Below, one piece after another: positions 43,259-52,648 of a stretch of DNA of 64,000 nucleotides; the first letter of the stretch is position 1; each line of letters begins with the position of its first letter. A program made the position numbers and the translations under genes. The notes beneath the pieces are model-generated. The model was not told the origin of the DNA. It saw nothing but the letters and a program-made list of their open reading frames with translations, and searched no databases. Source of the DNA: Streptomyces sedi (lineage in GTDB: Bacteria; Actinomycetota; Actinomycetes; Streptomycetales; Streptomycetaceae); NCBI RefSeq assembly GCF_006335015.1, contig NZ_VDGT01000001.1:248001-312000 (forward strand), given 5' to 3'.

Positions 43259-46200
43259 ATGGACAGGATCGCCGTTGTAGGCATGGCTTGCCGCTATCCG
43301 GACGCCACTTCCCCGAACGAACTCTGGGAGAACGCCCTGGCCGGCCGCCGGGCGTTCCGCCGGCTGCCGGACGAGCGGATGAACCTGGCGGACTACTGGG
43401 ACCGGGACCCGTCCGTTCCCGACCGCTTCTACGCGAGGAACGCGGCCGTCATCGAGGGCTACGAGTTCGACCGGGCGGCGCACCGCATCGCGGGCAGCAC
43501 CTACCGTTCCACCGACCTCACCCACTGGCTGGCCCTCGACATCGCCGGCCGGGCTCTGGCGGACGCCGGCTTCCCCGAGGCGGAAGGCCTGCCGAGGAAA
43601 CGCGCGGGGGTCGTCGTGGGCAACACCCTCACCGGCGAGTTCGCCAGGGCCAACCTGATGCGGTTGCGCTGGCCTTACGTCCGTCGGGTGGTCGGCGGCT
43701 CCCTGCGAGAGCAGGGCTGGTCGGACGAGCGGCTGGACACCTTCCTCACAGAGCTGGAGCGCTCCTACAAGAGCCCCTTCCCCGCCCCGGACGAGGACAC
43801 CCTCGCCGGCGGGCTGTCGAACACCATCGCCGGCCGGATCTGCAACCACTTCGACCTCAACGGCGGCGGCTACACCGTGGACGGCGCCTGCTCCTCCTCG
43901 CTGCTCTCGGTCGCCACCGCCTGCCGGGGGCTGCGGGACGGCGAGTGGGACGTCGCCGTCGCCGGCGGCGTCGACCTGTCGATCGACCCCTTCGAGATCG
44001 TCGGCTTCGCCAAGACTGGCGCCCTCGCCAGGGGCGAGATGCGGGTCTACGACCGGGGCTCCAACGGCTTCTGGCCGGGCGAGGGCTGCGGCATGGTCGT
44101 GCTGATGCGGGAGCGCGACGCTGTCGCCTCCGGCCACCGCGTCTACGCCACGCTCAGCGGCTGGGGCGTCTCATCCGACGGCCGCGGCGGCATCACCCGG
44201 CCGGAGGCCAGCGGCTACCGGCTCGCGCTGGGCCGCGCCTACGAGATGGCCGGCTTCGACGTCGGTTCGGTGACGCTCTTCGAGGGGCACGGCACCGGCA
44301 CCGAGGTGGGGGACGCGACCGAACTCTCCGCGCTGGCCGCCGCCAGGGCCGAGGCCGGCACCGCACGCGGCCCGGCGGCGATCGGCTCGATCAAGGGCAT
44401 GATCGGGCACACCAAGGCTGCGGCTGGGGTGGCCGCGTTGATCAAGACCGCGCTGGCGGTGCACCACGGGGTGCTGCCGCCCAGCGTCGGCTCGTTCGAG
44501 CCGCACCAGGTGTTGGAGGAGAACCCGGATCTGCTGCGGGTCCTACGGCAGGCCGAGCCCTGGCCGACAGACGCCCCTCTGCGGGCCGGCGTAACCGCCA
44601 TGGGGTTCGGCGGCATCAACACCCACGTGGCCGTCGAGGGCGTAGAACGGCGCCGGCGCCCCGCCCTCAACGCCCGCGCGCGGGACCTGGCGACCACCGC
44701 CCAGGACGCCGAACTGCTCCTGCTCGACGCCGCCTCGCCGACCGAACTACGCTCCTCTGTGGCCGAGTTGACCGCGTTCGTCCCGCGGCTCTCGTACGCC
44801 GACCTCGCCGACCTCGCGGCCGAGACACAGCGCGGCCTGCGCGAGCTGCCGTACCGGGCGGCGCTGGTGGTGGCCTCACCGGACGACGCGGAGCTGCGGC
44901 TGCGGCGGATGCTGGACCACCTCGACGCGGGCGAGGAGAGCTGGGGCTCCACCGACGGCCAGGACCTGTACGGGCGAGCGGGCGCCGGCCGGATCGGCTT
45001 CCTCTTCCCCGGACAGGGGTCGGGCCACGGGGTCAGCGGTGGCGCGCTGCGCCGTCGGTTCCCCGAGGCGGCCGAGGCGTACACGCGGGCCGCGCTGCCC
45101 TCGGGGGCCGACGCCGTCGCGACCGAAGTGGCCCAACCGCGCATCGTGACCGGCTCGTTGGCCGGGCTCCGTGCGCTGGCCTCGCTCGGCGTAGAGGCCG
45201 AGGTCGCCGTCGGCCACAGCCTGGGCGAGATCTCGGCACTGCACTGGGCGGGCGCGCTCGGCGAGTCGGCGCTGCTGCGGGTGGCCGCCACCCGGGGCGA
45301 GACCATGGCCCGGCACAGCTCCACCGGCACGATGGCCGGGGTGGAGGCGGCGCCGGACGTGGTGCGTTCCCTGATCGGCGCGCTGCCGCTGGTCGTCGCC
45401 GGCTTCAACGGTCCCGAGCAGACCGTGGTCGCCGGGCCGCCGGAGGCCGTTGACGCTTTCGGTGAGCAGGCGTCCGCCGCGGGCGTGCGCGCGACCCGGC
45501 TGCGGGTGTCGCACGCCTTCCACTCGCCGCTCGTGGCACCGGCCGCCGACGCGTTCGCCGACCGCCTCGCCGACGAGGAGTTCGGGCCGGTGATGGGGCG
45601 GGTAGTCTCCACCGTCACGGGCGAGCCGTTGGTGCCGGAGACGGACGTGCGGGCGCTGCTGCGCCGCCAGATCGTCGAGCCGGTGCGCTTCGCGCAGGCG
45701 GTCGCGGCGGCCTCCGACGAGGTGGACCTGTGGATCGAGGTGGGCCCCGGCCGGGTGCTGGCCGGGCTGGCCGGATCCGTCTCCCCCACCCCCGCGGTCG
45801 CCCTGGACACGGACGACGAGTCCCTCACCGGGCTGCTGCGGGTCGTCGGCACCGCGTATGTGGCCGGCGCCCCGGTGGACCACGGTGCTCTCTTCCGGGG
45901 GCGGCCGGCGCGCCCGTTGCCGATCGGGCGGAGCTTCACGTTCCTGACCAGCCCGTGCGAGGAAGTCCCCACCCTGACGCCGGGGCAGGCCCCCGGCGGG
46001 GCACCGGCTCCCAAGGGACCGGCCGAGGAGCCGTCGCCGTTGGCCGCCTCGGGCTCCAGCCTGGAGATACTGCGCCGACTCGTCGCTGAGCGCGTGGAGT
46101 TGCCCGGAGACCTGGTGAGCGACGACAGCCGGCTCCTGGAGGATCTGCACCTCAGCTCGATCACCGGCGGCCAGCTGTTCAACCAGGCGGCCGGCTATCT

Positions 46201-49024
46201 CGGGGTCTCCCTCGTGCAGCCGCCGACCAACTTCGCGACCGCCACTCTCGCCGAACTCGCCGAAGCTCTGGACTCGTTGGCCCAGAACGCGCCGGAGGCC
46301 CGGCGCGCGCCGGCCGCCGAGGGCGCCACCGCGTGGGCCAGGGCCTGGTCGGTCGCCCTGGACGAGGTGCCGCTGCCGGCGGGCGCCGGCGCCAGCGCCC
46401 CCGGGCACTGGGACGTGCACGCCGTCGAGGGCGACCCGCTGGCCGCCCCGCTGGCCGAGGCCCTGACGGACGCGGCGCTCGGCGGGGGGCAGCTGGTGTG
46501 CCTTCCGGAGCACGAGCCGGAGCGGCACCTGTCATTGGCGCTCGCCGGCGCCAGGGCGGCGCTCACCGGGCCGTCGGACGGGCGTCTCGTGCTGCTGCAA
46601 CCGGGCGGCGGCGCGGCCGGGTTGGCGAAGTCGCTGCATCTGGAGGCGCCCGGGCTGCGAGTGACGGTGGTGCGCGCGCCCGCCGTGCCGGAGGCCGTCG
46701 CGTGGACCGTCCAGGAGGCCGCGGCGACCGTGGGGTTCGCGGAGGCGCACTACGACGCGGAGGGGGTGCGCCGGGTGCCCACGCTCCGCGCCATGCCGGT
46801 CCGCGCCCCTGAGTCGAAGACCCCGCTCGGCCCCCAGGACGTGCTGCTGGTCACCGGCGGGGGCAAGGGCATCACCGCCGAGTGCGCGCTCGCGCTGGCC
46901 GGGGACAGTGGTGCCGCGCTGGCGCTGCTGGGCCGCTCCTCGCCGGACGAGGACGCGGAACTCGCCGCCAACCTACGGCGGATGGCGGACGCCGGCGTCA
47001 CCGTCGGCTACGCCAGGGCCGACGTCACGGACCGCCAGCAGGTGCGGGACGCGGTCGCCGAACTGGCGGAGCGGCTCGGCGCGGTCACCGCCGTACTGCA
47101 CGGCGCGGGGCGGAACGCGCCGACCGGACTCGCTACCCTGACCGAGACCGAGCTCTCGGACACGATGGCGCCCAAGACCGAGGGGCTGCGCGCCGTGCTG
47201 GAGGCGGTGGACACCGAACGTCTGCGGCTCCTGGTGACTTTCGGCAGCGTCATCGGCCGGGTCGGTCTGCGGGGTGAGGCGCACTACGCGACGGCCAACG
47301 AGTGGCTGGCCACGCTCACCGAGGAGTTCGCCGCCACCCACCCCGACTGCCGGACGATGTGCGTGGAGTGGTCGGTCTGGTCCGGCGTGGGCATGGGGGA
47401 ACGGCTCTCCGTCGTCGAGTCCCTGGCCCACGACGGCATCACGCCCCTCACCCCCGACCAGGGCGTGGAGATCATGCGCCGGCTGGTCGCCGACGCCGGC
47501 GCGCCACCCGTGGTGGTGGTCAGCGGGCGCACCGGGGCGATCGACACCGTGCGGCTCCACGCGCCCGAGCTGCCGCTGCTGCGCTTCGTCGGCGAGCCGC
47601 TGGTGCGCTACCACGGTGTGGAGCTGGTGAGCGAGGTCGAGCTGAGCGCGGGCACCGACCTGTATCTGGCGGACCATCTGCTGGACGACAACCTGCTCTT
47701 CCCCGCCGTGCTCGGCCTGGAGGCGATGGCCCAGGCCGCCGCCGCGGCGGTGGGCGAACGGCGGGCGCCGGCCTTCGAGGACGTCGAGTTCCCCCGTCCC
47801 GTGATCGTCCCGCCGAACGGCACCACCACCATCCGGGTCGCCGCCACCGTGGTGGACGACGGACTGCTACGGGTGGTGCTGCGCAGCGAGGAGACGGGCT
47901 TCGCGGCGGACCACTTCCGGGCGCTGCTGCGGTTCGGTGAGGCGCCGCCGCCGGCGGGCCCGCCGGAGCGGGTGCCGGCCGGGCTGCCGCCGGTGCCGCT
48001 CGACCCCACGCGCGACCTCTACGGCTCGGTGCTCTTCCAGGGGCGGCGCTTCCAGCGGCTGACCACGTTTCACCGGGCCGCCGCCCGGGCGGTCGACGTG
48101 GAGACCGTGCCGGGCCCGACCGACTGGTTCGCCGACTTCCTGCCGGGCGAGCTGCTACTGGGCGACCCGGGTGTCCGGGACACGTTGATGCACGGCAACC
48201 AGGTGTGCGTGCCGGACGCCACCCTGCTGCCCGTGCGGATCGAACGGCTGCGGACCTCGGGACCGCGCCCCACGGCGGAGCCCCTGCGGTTCAGCGCCAC
48301 CGAGCGCCACCAGGACGGCGACACGTACGTGTACGACATCGCCGTACGCACCCCGGACGGCGAGGTCGTCGAACGCTGGGACGGGCTGTGGCTGCGCGCG
48401 GTACGCCGCCTGGACGGCACGGGGCCGTGGGTCGCCCCGCTGCTCGGCTCCTACCTGGAGCGGACGCTTGAGGAGGTGACCGGGGCCCGGGTCGCGGTCG
48501 CGGTCGAACCCGACGGCCCGGAGCCGGCGGAGCGTGGCGAGCGCACCGCGCTCGCCGCCGGGCGCGCCCTGGGCCGCCCGGCGACCGTCGACTACCGGCC
48601 GGACGGCCGCCCCGAGGTGGCCGGCACCGGGGTCTCGGCTTCCCACGGCGCCGGCGTCACCCTCTGCGTCGCGGGGTCTGGCGCCCTCGGTTGCGACGTG
48701 GAGGCTGTGGCGCCCCGCACGGCGGAGGAGTGGGCGGGGCTCCTGGGCGCCTATCTACCGGTGGCCGATCTCCTCGCCAAGGAGAGCGGGGAGTCCACCG
48801 ACTCCGCCCGCACCCGCGTCTGGTCGGCGGTCGAGTGCCTGCGCAAGGCCGGACTGCCGTTGGGTGACGCGCCGTTGACGCTCGCCGCGCGGGAGCGCAC
48901 CGGCTGGTCGGTGCTGGTCTCCGGCACGGCGCGGATCGCGACCTTCGCGACGGCGCTGCGGAACGTCAACGAACAGGTCGTGTTCGCGATTCTCTCCGAA
49001 GGGCGGTCCCTGACCGATGCCTGA
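43259..49024 (+). CDS. pksE: Enediyne iterative type I polyketide synthase (PKSE)
   Basis: 1921 residues with the complete PKSE layout. KS: Cys211 in VDGACSSSLLS, then FEGHGTGTEVGD and GHTKAAAGVAA. AT-like: Ser654 in VGHSLGEISALHW. ACP: DLHLSSITGGQL, carrier serine at 966/967. KR: VTGGGKGITAECAL near 1197. DH: His1473 in YLADHLLDDNLLFPAVLGLEAMAQA. C-terminal integrated phosphopantetheinyl transferase: GCDVEAVAP and WSAVECLRKAG near 1810-1860. It builds the conjugated polyene precursor of the warhead and activates its own ACP. ATG at 43259 has GAAGAAGG upstream; earlier codons lack similarity. The thioesterase start lies inside its last codons. Confidence 0.97.
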   Translation: MDRIAVVGMACRYPDATSPNELWENALAGRRAFRRLPDERMNLADYWDRDPSVPDRFYARNAAVIEGYEFDRAAHRIAGSTYRSTDLTHWLALDIAGRALADAGFPEAEGLPRKRAGVVVGNTLTGEFARANLMRLRWPYVRRVVGGSLREQGWSDERLDTFLTELERSYKSPFPAPDEDTLAGGLSNTIAGRICNHFDLNGGGYTVDGACSSSLLSVATACRGLRDGEWDVAVAGGVDLSIDPFEIVGFAKTGALARGEMRVYDRGSNGFWPGEGCGMVVLMRERDAVASGHRVYATLSGWGVSSDGRGGITRPEASGYRLALGRAYEMAGFDVGSVTLFEGHGTGTEVGDATELSALAAARAEAGTARGPAAIGSIKGMIGHTKAAAGVAALIKTALAVHHGVLPPSVGSFEPHQVLEENPDLLRVLRQAEPWPTDAPLRAGVTAMGFGGINTHVAVEGVERRRRPALNARARDLATTAQDAELLLLDAASPTELRSSVAELTAFVPRLSYADLADLAAETQRGLRELPYRAALVVASPDDAELRLRRMLDHLDAGEESWGSTDGQDLYGRAGAGRIGFLFPGQGSGHGVSGGALRRRFPEAAEAYTRAALPSGADAVATEVAQPRIVTGSLAGLRALASLGVEAEVAVGHSLGEISALHWAGALGESALLRVAATRGETMARHSSTGTMAGVEAAPDVVRSLIGALPLVVAGFNGPEQTVVAGPPEAVDAFGEQASAAGVRATRLRVSHAFHSPLVAPAADAFADRLADEEFGPVMGRVVSTVTGEPLVPETDVRALLRRQIVEPVRFAQAVAAASDEVDLWIEVGPGRVLAGLAGSVSPTPAVALDTDDESLTGLLRVVGTAYVAGAPVDHGALFRGRPARPLPIGRSFTFLTSPCEEVPTLTPGQAPGGAPAPKGPAEEPSPLAASGSSLEILRRLVAERVELPGDLVSDDSRLLEDLHLSSITGGQLFNQAAGYLGVSLVQPPTNFATATLAELAEALDSLAQNAPEARRAPAAEGATAWARAWSVALDEVPLPAGAGASAPGHWDVHAVEGDPLAAPLAEALTDAALGGGQLVCLPEHEPERHLSLALAGARAALTGPSDGRLVLLQPGGGAAGLAKSLHLEAPGLRVTVVRAPAVPEAVAWTVQEAAATVGFAEAHYDAEGVRRVPTLRAMPVRAPESKTPLGPQDVLLVTGGGKGITAECALALAGDSGAALALLGRSSPDEDAELAANLRRMADAGVTVGYARADVTDRQQVRDAVAELAERLGAVTAVLHGAGRNAPTGLATLTETELSDTMAPKTEGLRAVLEAVDTERLRLLVTFGSVIGRVGLRGEAHYATANEWLATLTEEFAATHPDCRTMCVEWSVWSGVGMGERLSVVESLAHDGITPLTPDQGVEIMRRLVADAGAPPVVVVSGRTGAIDTVRLHAPELPLLRFVGEPLVRYHGVELVSEVELSAGTDLYLADHLLDDNLLFPAVLGLEAMAQAAAAAVGERRAPAFEDVEFPRPVIVPPNGTTTIRVAATVVDDGLLRVVLRSEETGFAADHFRALLRFGEAPPPAGPPERVPAGLPPVPLDPTRDLYGSVLFQGRRFQRLTTFHRAAARAVDVETVPGPTDWFADFLPGELLLGDPGVRDTLMHGNQVCVPDATLLPVRIERLRTSGPRPTAEPLRFSATERHQDGDTYVYDIAVRTPDGEVVERWDGLWLRAVRRLDGTGPWVAPLLGSYLERTLEEVTGARVAVAVEPDGPEPAERGERTALAAGRALGRPATVDYRPDGRPEVAGTGVSASHGAGVTLCVAGSGALGCDVEAVAPRTAEEWAGLLGAYLPVADLLAKESGESTDSARTRVWSAVECLRKAGLPLGDAPLTLAARERTGWSVLVSGTARIATFATALRNVNEQVVFAILSEGRSLTDA

Positions 49025-49481
49025 GTACTTCGAACTCCGCCACACCGTTGGTTTCGAGGAGACCAACCTGGTGGGCAACGTCTACTACGTCCACTACGTC
49101 CGTTGGCAGGGCCGCTGCCGGGAGATGTTCCTCAAGCGTCTGGCACCCGAGGTGCTGGAAGACCTGCGCGACGACCTGAAGCTCTTCACCCTCAGGGTGG
49201 AGTGCGAGTTCTTCGCCGAGATCACCGCGTTCGACGAGCTGTCCATCCGGATGCGGCTGATCGATCTGGGGCAGACCCAGCTGGAGTTCGGCTTCGACTA
49301 CGTGCGGCTGGACCCCGAGGGCACCGGCGTGGAGACACTGGTGGCCCGCGGGCGGCAGCGGGTCGCCTGTATGCGCGGGCCCAACACCAGGACCGTGCCG
49401 AGCCGGGTGCCCGACGCGCTGCTGCGCGCGTTGGAGCCCTATCGGCCGCGGGTTCCGGCCGCGGCGCGGAGGGCCGCCTGA
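49017..49481 (+). CDS. Enediyne hotdog thioesterase (E10)
   Basis: 154 residues of single hotdog fold, 4HBT-like: HTVGFEETNLVGNVYYVHYVRWQGRCREMFL at the N-terminus, with Asn-Val in place of the catalytic Asp of 4HBA-CoA thioesterase, as in other E10 enzymes. It releases the linear polyene from the PKSE and completes the five-gene warhead cassette. It overlaps the PKSE by 8 bp, so synthesis is coupled. Confidence 0.94.
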   Translation: MPEYFELRHTVGFEETNLVGNVYYVHYVRWQGRCREMFLKRLAPEVLEDLRDDLKLFTLRVECEFFAEITAFDELSIRMRLIDLGQTQLEFGFDYVRLDPEGTGVETLVARGRQRVACMRGPNTRTVPSRVPDALLRALEPYRPRVPAAARRAA

Positions 49482-50017
49482 TGGCGCCGGAACGGCTCTC
49501 CGGCCGGGCGCTGGAACCGGGGACGCTGCGCAGGTCGTTGGGGGCGTTCGCCACGGGGGTCACCCTGGTGACGGTCGGCGGGCGGACGCCGCACGGCATG
49601 ACCGCCAACTCCTTCACCTCCGTCTCCCTCGACCCGCCGCTGGTGCTGGTGTGCGTCGACCGGGGCGCGCTGATGCACGCCAGTCTGGAGTCCCACGCCC
49701 ACTTCGGACTCTCCGTCCTCTCCTCCCGGCAGGAGCCGGTGGCCCGGCACTTCGCCGACCGGCGGCGCCCGTTGGGCGCGGCCCAGTTCGACACCGTCGA
49801 CTGGTTCCCCGGGCGCGCCACCGGGGTGCCGCTGATCCGGGACGCGTTGGTGACCCTTGAGTGCGCGGTGTGGCGCGGCTACGCGGGCGGCGACCACACC
49901 ATCTACGTCGGCCGGCTGCTTACGCTGACCGACGGGCCGGAGGCGGAGGCGCTGCTCTTCCACGCGGGCCGGTTCCGCCAGCTCAGCCACACCGATTCCA
50001 GCGGGGTGGCGACATGA
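49481..50017 (+). CDS. Flavin reductase-like protein (E6)
   Basis: 178 residues of the HpaC/flavin-reductase split barrel: LRRSLGAFATGVTLVTVGGRTPHGMTANSFTSVSLDPPLVLVCV and FGLSVLSSRQEPVARHFA. These proteins supply reduced FAD or FMN to a two-component monooxygenase. In C-1027 the counterpart SgcE6 works with the monooxygenase SgcC. No such monooxygenase is in the window, so the partner may be to the right. ATG shares its A with the thioesterase stop. Confidence 0.9.
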   Translation: MAPERLSGRALEPGTLRRSLGAFATGVTLVTVGGRTPHGMTANSFTSVSLDPPLVLVCVDRGALMHASLESHAHFGLSVLSSRQEPVARHFADRRRPLGAAQFDTVDWFPGRATGVPLIRDALVTLECAVWRGYAGGDHTIYVGRLLTLTDGPEAEALLFHAGRFRQLSHTDSSGVAT

Positions 50018-51387
50018 GGGGAATCGCGCGGACGACGGCGCCGACGCCGCCGGGACCGCCCAGGAGAGCGAGTCTGCGGCTGCTCGGCGAGCTCGCCAGG
50101 GACCGGCTCGGCGTGATGCGCGCCGCCGCCGACCGCTACGGCGACGCGGTGCGGCTGCCGATGGGACCGACCCATCTGCACTTCTTCAACCACCCCGACC
50201 ACGCCAAGCACGTGCTCGCCGACAACCACGCCAACTACCACAAGGGGATCGGCCTCACCCACGCCAAACGCGCGCTGGGCGACGGGCTGTTGACGAGCGA
50301 GGGCGAACGCTGGCGGGCGCAGCGCAGGACCGTTCAGCCGGTCTTCCAGAGCCGGCGGATAGCCGGGCAGGCCGGGGCGGTCGCCGAGGAGGCGGCGGCC
50401 CTGGTGGCCCGGCTGCGGAGCCGGCTGGGGCAAGGACCGGTGGACGTGCGGCAGGAGATGACGGGGCTGACCCTCGGCGTGCTGGGGCGCACGCTGCTGG
50501 ACGCCGACCTCGGCCCGTACGCGACCATGGGCGGGTCTTTCGAGACGGTCCAGGACCAGGCGATGTTCGAGATGATCTCGCTCAACATGGTGCCCGCCTG
50601 GCTGCCCATCCCCCACCAGCTGCGGTTCCGCCGGGCCAGGGCCGACCTGGACCGGGTGGTGGCTTCGCTCACCGGGAGCCGCGGCCGGGAGGGCCTGGCC
50701 GGCCGGGACGACGCGCTCTCCCGGCTGCTGCTCTCCGTCGCGGCCGAGCCCGATCCGCGGGTGGCCGAACGGCGGCTGCGCGACGAGTTGGTCACCTTGC
50801 TGCTCGCCGGCCACGAGACCACGGCGTCGACGCTGAGTTGGGCGTTCCACCTGATCAGCCACCACCCCGAGGTCGAGGAACGGCTGCGCGACGAATCCAC
50901 CAAGGTACTGGGGTCGCGGCTACCGACTTACGAGGACCTGCGGGAGCTGACCTACACGAGCCAGGTGGTAGAGGAGGTGATGCGGCTCTATCCACCGGTC
51001 TGGATTCTGACCCGCAGGGCGCTGGCCCAGGACGACGTCGGCGGCTACCGGGTGCCGGCCGGCGGCCAGGTGCTGGTCTCGCCGTACACACTGCACCGGC
51101 ACCCGCGCTACTGGCGGCGGCCCGACGCCTTCGAACCGGACCGCTTCGGCCCGGGCGCCGCCGAGGACCGCCCGCGCTACGCCTACATCCCGTTCGGCGC
51201 GGGGCCGCGGTTCTGCGTGGGCAACCACCTGGGGATGATGGAGGCGGTCTTTGTCATCGCCCAGTTGAGCCGGGAGTTGCGGTTGGCCGCGGTGCCGGGC
51301 CACCGGGTGCGGCCGGAGGCGATGCTGTCGCTGCGGGTGCGGGACGGCCTGCCGATGACCGTCAGGCCCGCGCGGAGCACGAGCTGA
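50014..51387 (+). CDS. Cytochrome P450 (E7-like)
   Basis: 457 residues. I-helix LLLAGHETTASTLSWAF near residues 263-279, ExxR in VEEVMRLYPPVW, and haem loop FGAGPRFCVGNHLG with Cys401. The order and ATGA coupling to the flavin reductase match the E6-E7 pair of nine-membered enediyne clusters. It probably oxidises the enediyne core during maturation; the site is not known. A strong terminator follows directly, so PKSE-E10-E6-E7 is one operon. Confidence 0.93.
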   Translation: MRGIARTTAPTPPGPPRRASLRLLGELARDRLGVMRAAADRYGDAVRLPMGPTHLHFFNHPDHAKHVLADNHANYHKGIGLTHAKRALGDGLLTSEGERWRAQRRTVQPVFQSRRIAGQAGAVAEEAAALVARLRSRLGQGPVDVRQEMTGLTLGVLGRTLLDADLGPYATMGGSFETVQDQAMFEMISLNMVPAWLPIPHQLRFRRARADLDRVVASLTGSRGREGLAGRDDALSRLLLSVAAEPDPRVAERRLRDELVTLLLAGHETTASTLSWAFHLISHHPEVEERLRDESTKVLGSRLPTYEDLRELTYTSQVVEEVMRLYPPVWILTRRALAQDDVGGYRVPAGGQVLVSPYTLHRHPRYWRRPDAFEPDRFGPGAAEDRPRYAYIPFGAGPRFCVGNHLGMMEAVFVIAQLSRELRLAAVPGHRVRPEAMLSLRVRDGLPMTVRPARSTS

Positions 51388-51398
51388 GGAACGAGCCG

Positions 51399-51443
51399 AA
51401 CGCCTTCGGGCCCGCGCGCTGGCGCGGGCCCGAAGGCGTTTTC
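51399..51443 (+). terminator. Strong intrinsic terminator of the PKSE operon
   Basis: A perfect 19-bp stem (51399-51417 with 51422-51440), loop GCTG, followed by TT then C. It lies 12 bases after the P450 stop, between convergent genes, and can also serve the araC gene on the minus strand. Confidence 0.93.
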
Positions 51444-51468
51444 TCACGTCGTGGCGGTGGCGCCGCCG

Positions 51469-52242
51469 CTACGAGGCCACGGGGATGACCCGTTCGGCTT
51501 CGGCGACCGGCGCGAGTGCCACCAGCACGGGCGGGTCGAACGACTCCGCCCTGCGTAAGAGCATGTCGGCGCTGGCCCGGCCGAGCCCCGGCCCGACCGC
51601 CAACGGTCCGCTGCCGCCCACCAGTCGGAGCGGCGGCGCGGCCTCGTCTTCGGGACCGTCCGGCTCCCCGGCGGGCACGGCGGAGCAGGCCAGGACGTGC
51701 CAGACGCCGTTCGGCACGTCCTCCAGCAGATAGTTGCCCGGGCCGCGCAGCTCGGCGCACCTGACGGGCGCGCCCTGCGGGACGACGTCGGGGAACAGCC
51801 CGACGAAGACGGGCGCGTTCCAGGCGGGAACGGGGAACGAGATGTGCCCGCTGACGGTGGAGGAGCCCCGGCCCTGGCCGCCGGGGGACTGGACCGCGCG
51901 CCAGGCGGTGTGCCCCCCGGTCGCCCGGTAGACGGTGGGCGCGACGCCCACCGCCGCCTTGAAGCGGGTGGAGAACGTCCCGACGCTGGAGTAGCCGACC
52001 CGGTTGCTGATGTCGGCGACGCTGAGCGCGGTCGACAGCAGCAGCCGCTTGGCGGCCTCCAGGCGCAGCGCGGACAGGAAGCGACCGGGAGACATGCCCG
52101 TTTCGGCCCGGAAAGTGCGAGAGAAGTGAAATTTGCTGAACATTGCTATGCGGGCCATGTCGTCGATGGTGAGCTGTTCGCCTAGGTTCTTGTGCATCGC
52201 GTCGATGACTCGCTCAACGGAGCATTTCATACTGCTTTCCAT
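51469..52242 (-). CDS. AraC-family transcriptional regulator
   Basis: 257 residues. The double helix-turn-helix is N-terminal (about 8-105): LTIDDMARIAMFSKFHFSRTFRAETGMSPGRFL and LSVADISNRVGYSSVGTFSTRFKAAVGVAPTVYR. A C-terminal beta-rich domain of about 140 residues may sense a ligand. The reversed domain order (DNA-binding first) is the odd feature. ATG at 52242 follows GGGAGA by 9 bp; the frame extends upstream without similarity. It is divergent from the epimerase gene and next to the PKSE operon, so it is a candidate pathway regulator. Confidence 0.9.
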   Translation of the reverse strand: MESSMKCSVERVIDAMHKNLGEQLTIDDMARIAMFSKFHFSRTFRAETGMSPGRFLSALRLEAAKRLLLSTALSVADISNRVGYSSVGTFSTRFKAAVGVAPTVYRATGGHTAWRAVQSPGGQGRGSSTVSGHISFPVPAWNAPVFVGLFPDVVPQGAPVRCAELRGPGNYLLEDVPNGVWHVLACSAVPAGEPDGPEDEAAPPLRLVGGSGPLAVGPGLGRASADMLLRRAESFDPPVLVALAPVAEAERVIPVAS

Positions 52243-52648
52243 GGGTCGTTCTCCCGTGTTTCTGAGTGGCATCTGGTCAGGCATGCCGGCCAGGCGAGGG
52301 AGGGAGTCTCCAACAGATTTCACGGAGCCGGATGGTCACTCCAGGATTGGCTCGACCGTCGCCCCCGTAACGCCCATTCAGAATCGGACGCACGCCTCGC
52401 CCAATTAACGTGAACAGGCGCAGCATAACCCGGAAGAAGTCGATCAGCAAGGGGCAAATAGGCGTCGAGTTCAAGCCAGTTCGAGCCCGGCCTCCGCATC
52501 ACCTCGATTGGCACCCGGTTCACCCCATGGTGATCGACGCCGTGAAAGCAACGTGGAAGAAGACAACGGCACCCGGTTGCCGTGATGCTGGGGGAACCGA
52601 AATGCCCACGGGCGCCACACGTCGGCGACCGGCGGAAAGGAGACCCCC
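52243..52648. promoter_or_regulatory. Divergent promoter region, araC versus epimerase
   Basis: About 400 bp of lower GC than its surroundings and no convincing gene. It holds scattered TAACG/TAACC cores (CGTAACGCC, TTAACGTG, CATAACCC between about 52365 and 52435) resembling the CATAACG units before the PKSE. Small overlapping frames lack ribosome-binding sites and family features. Confidence 0.4.
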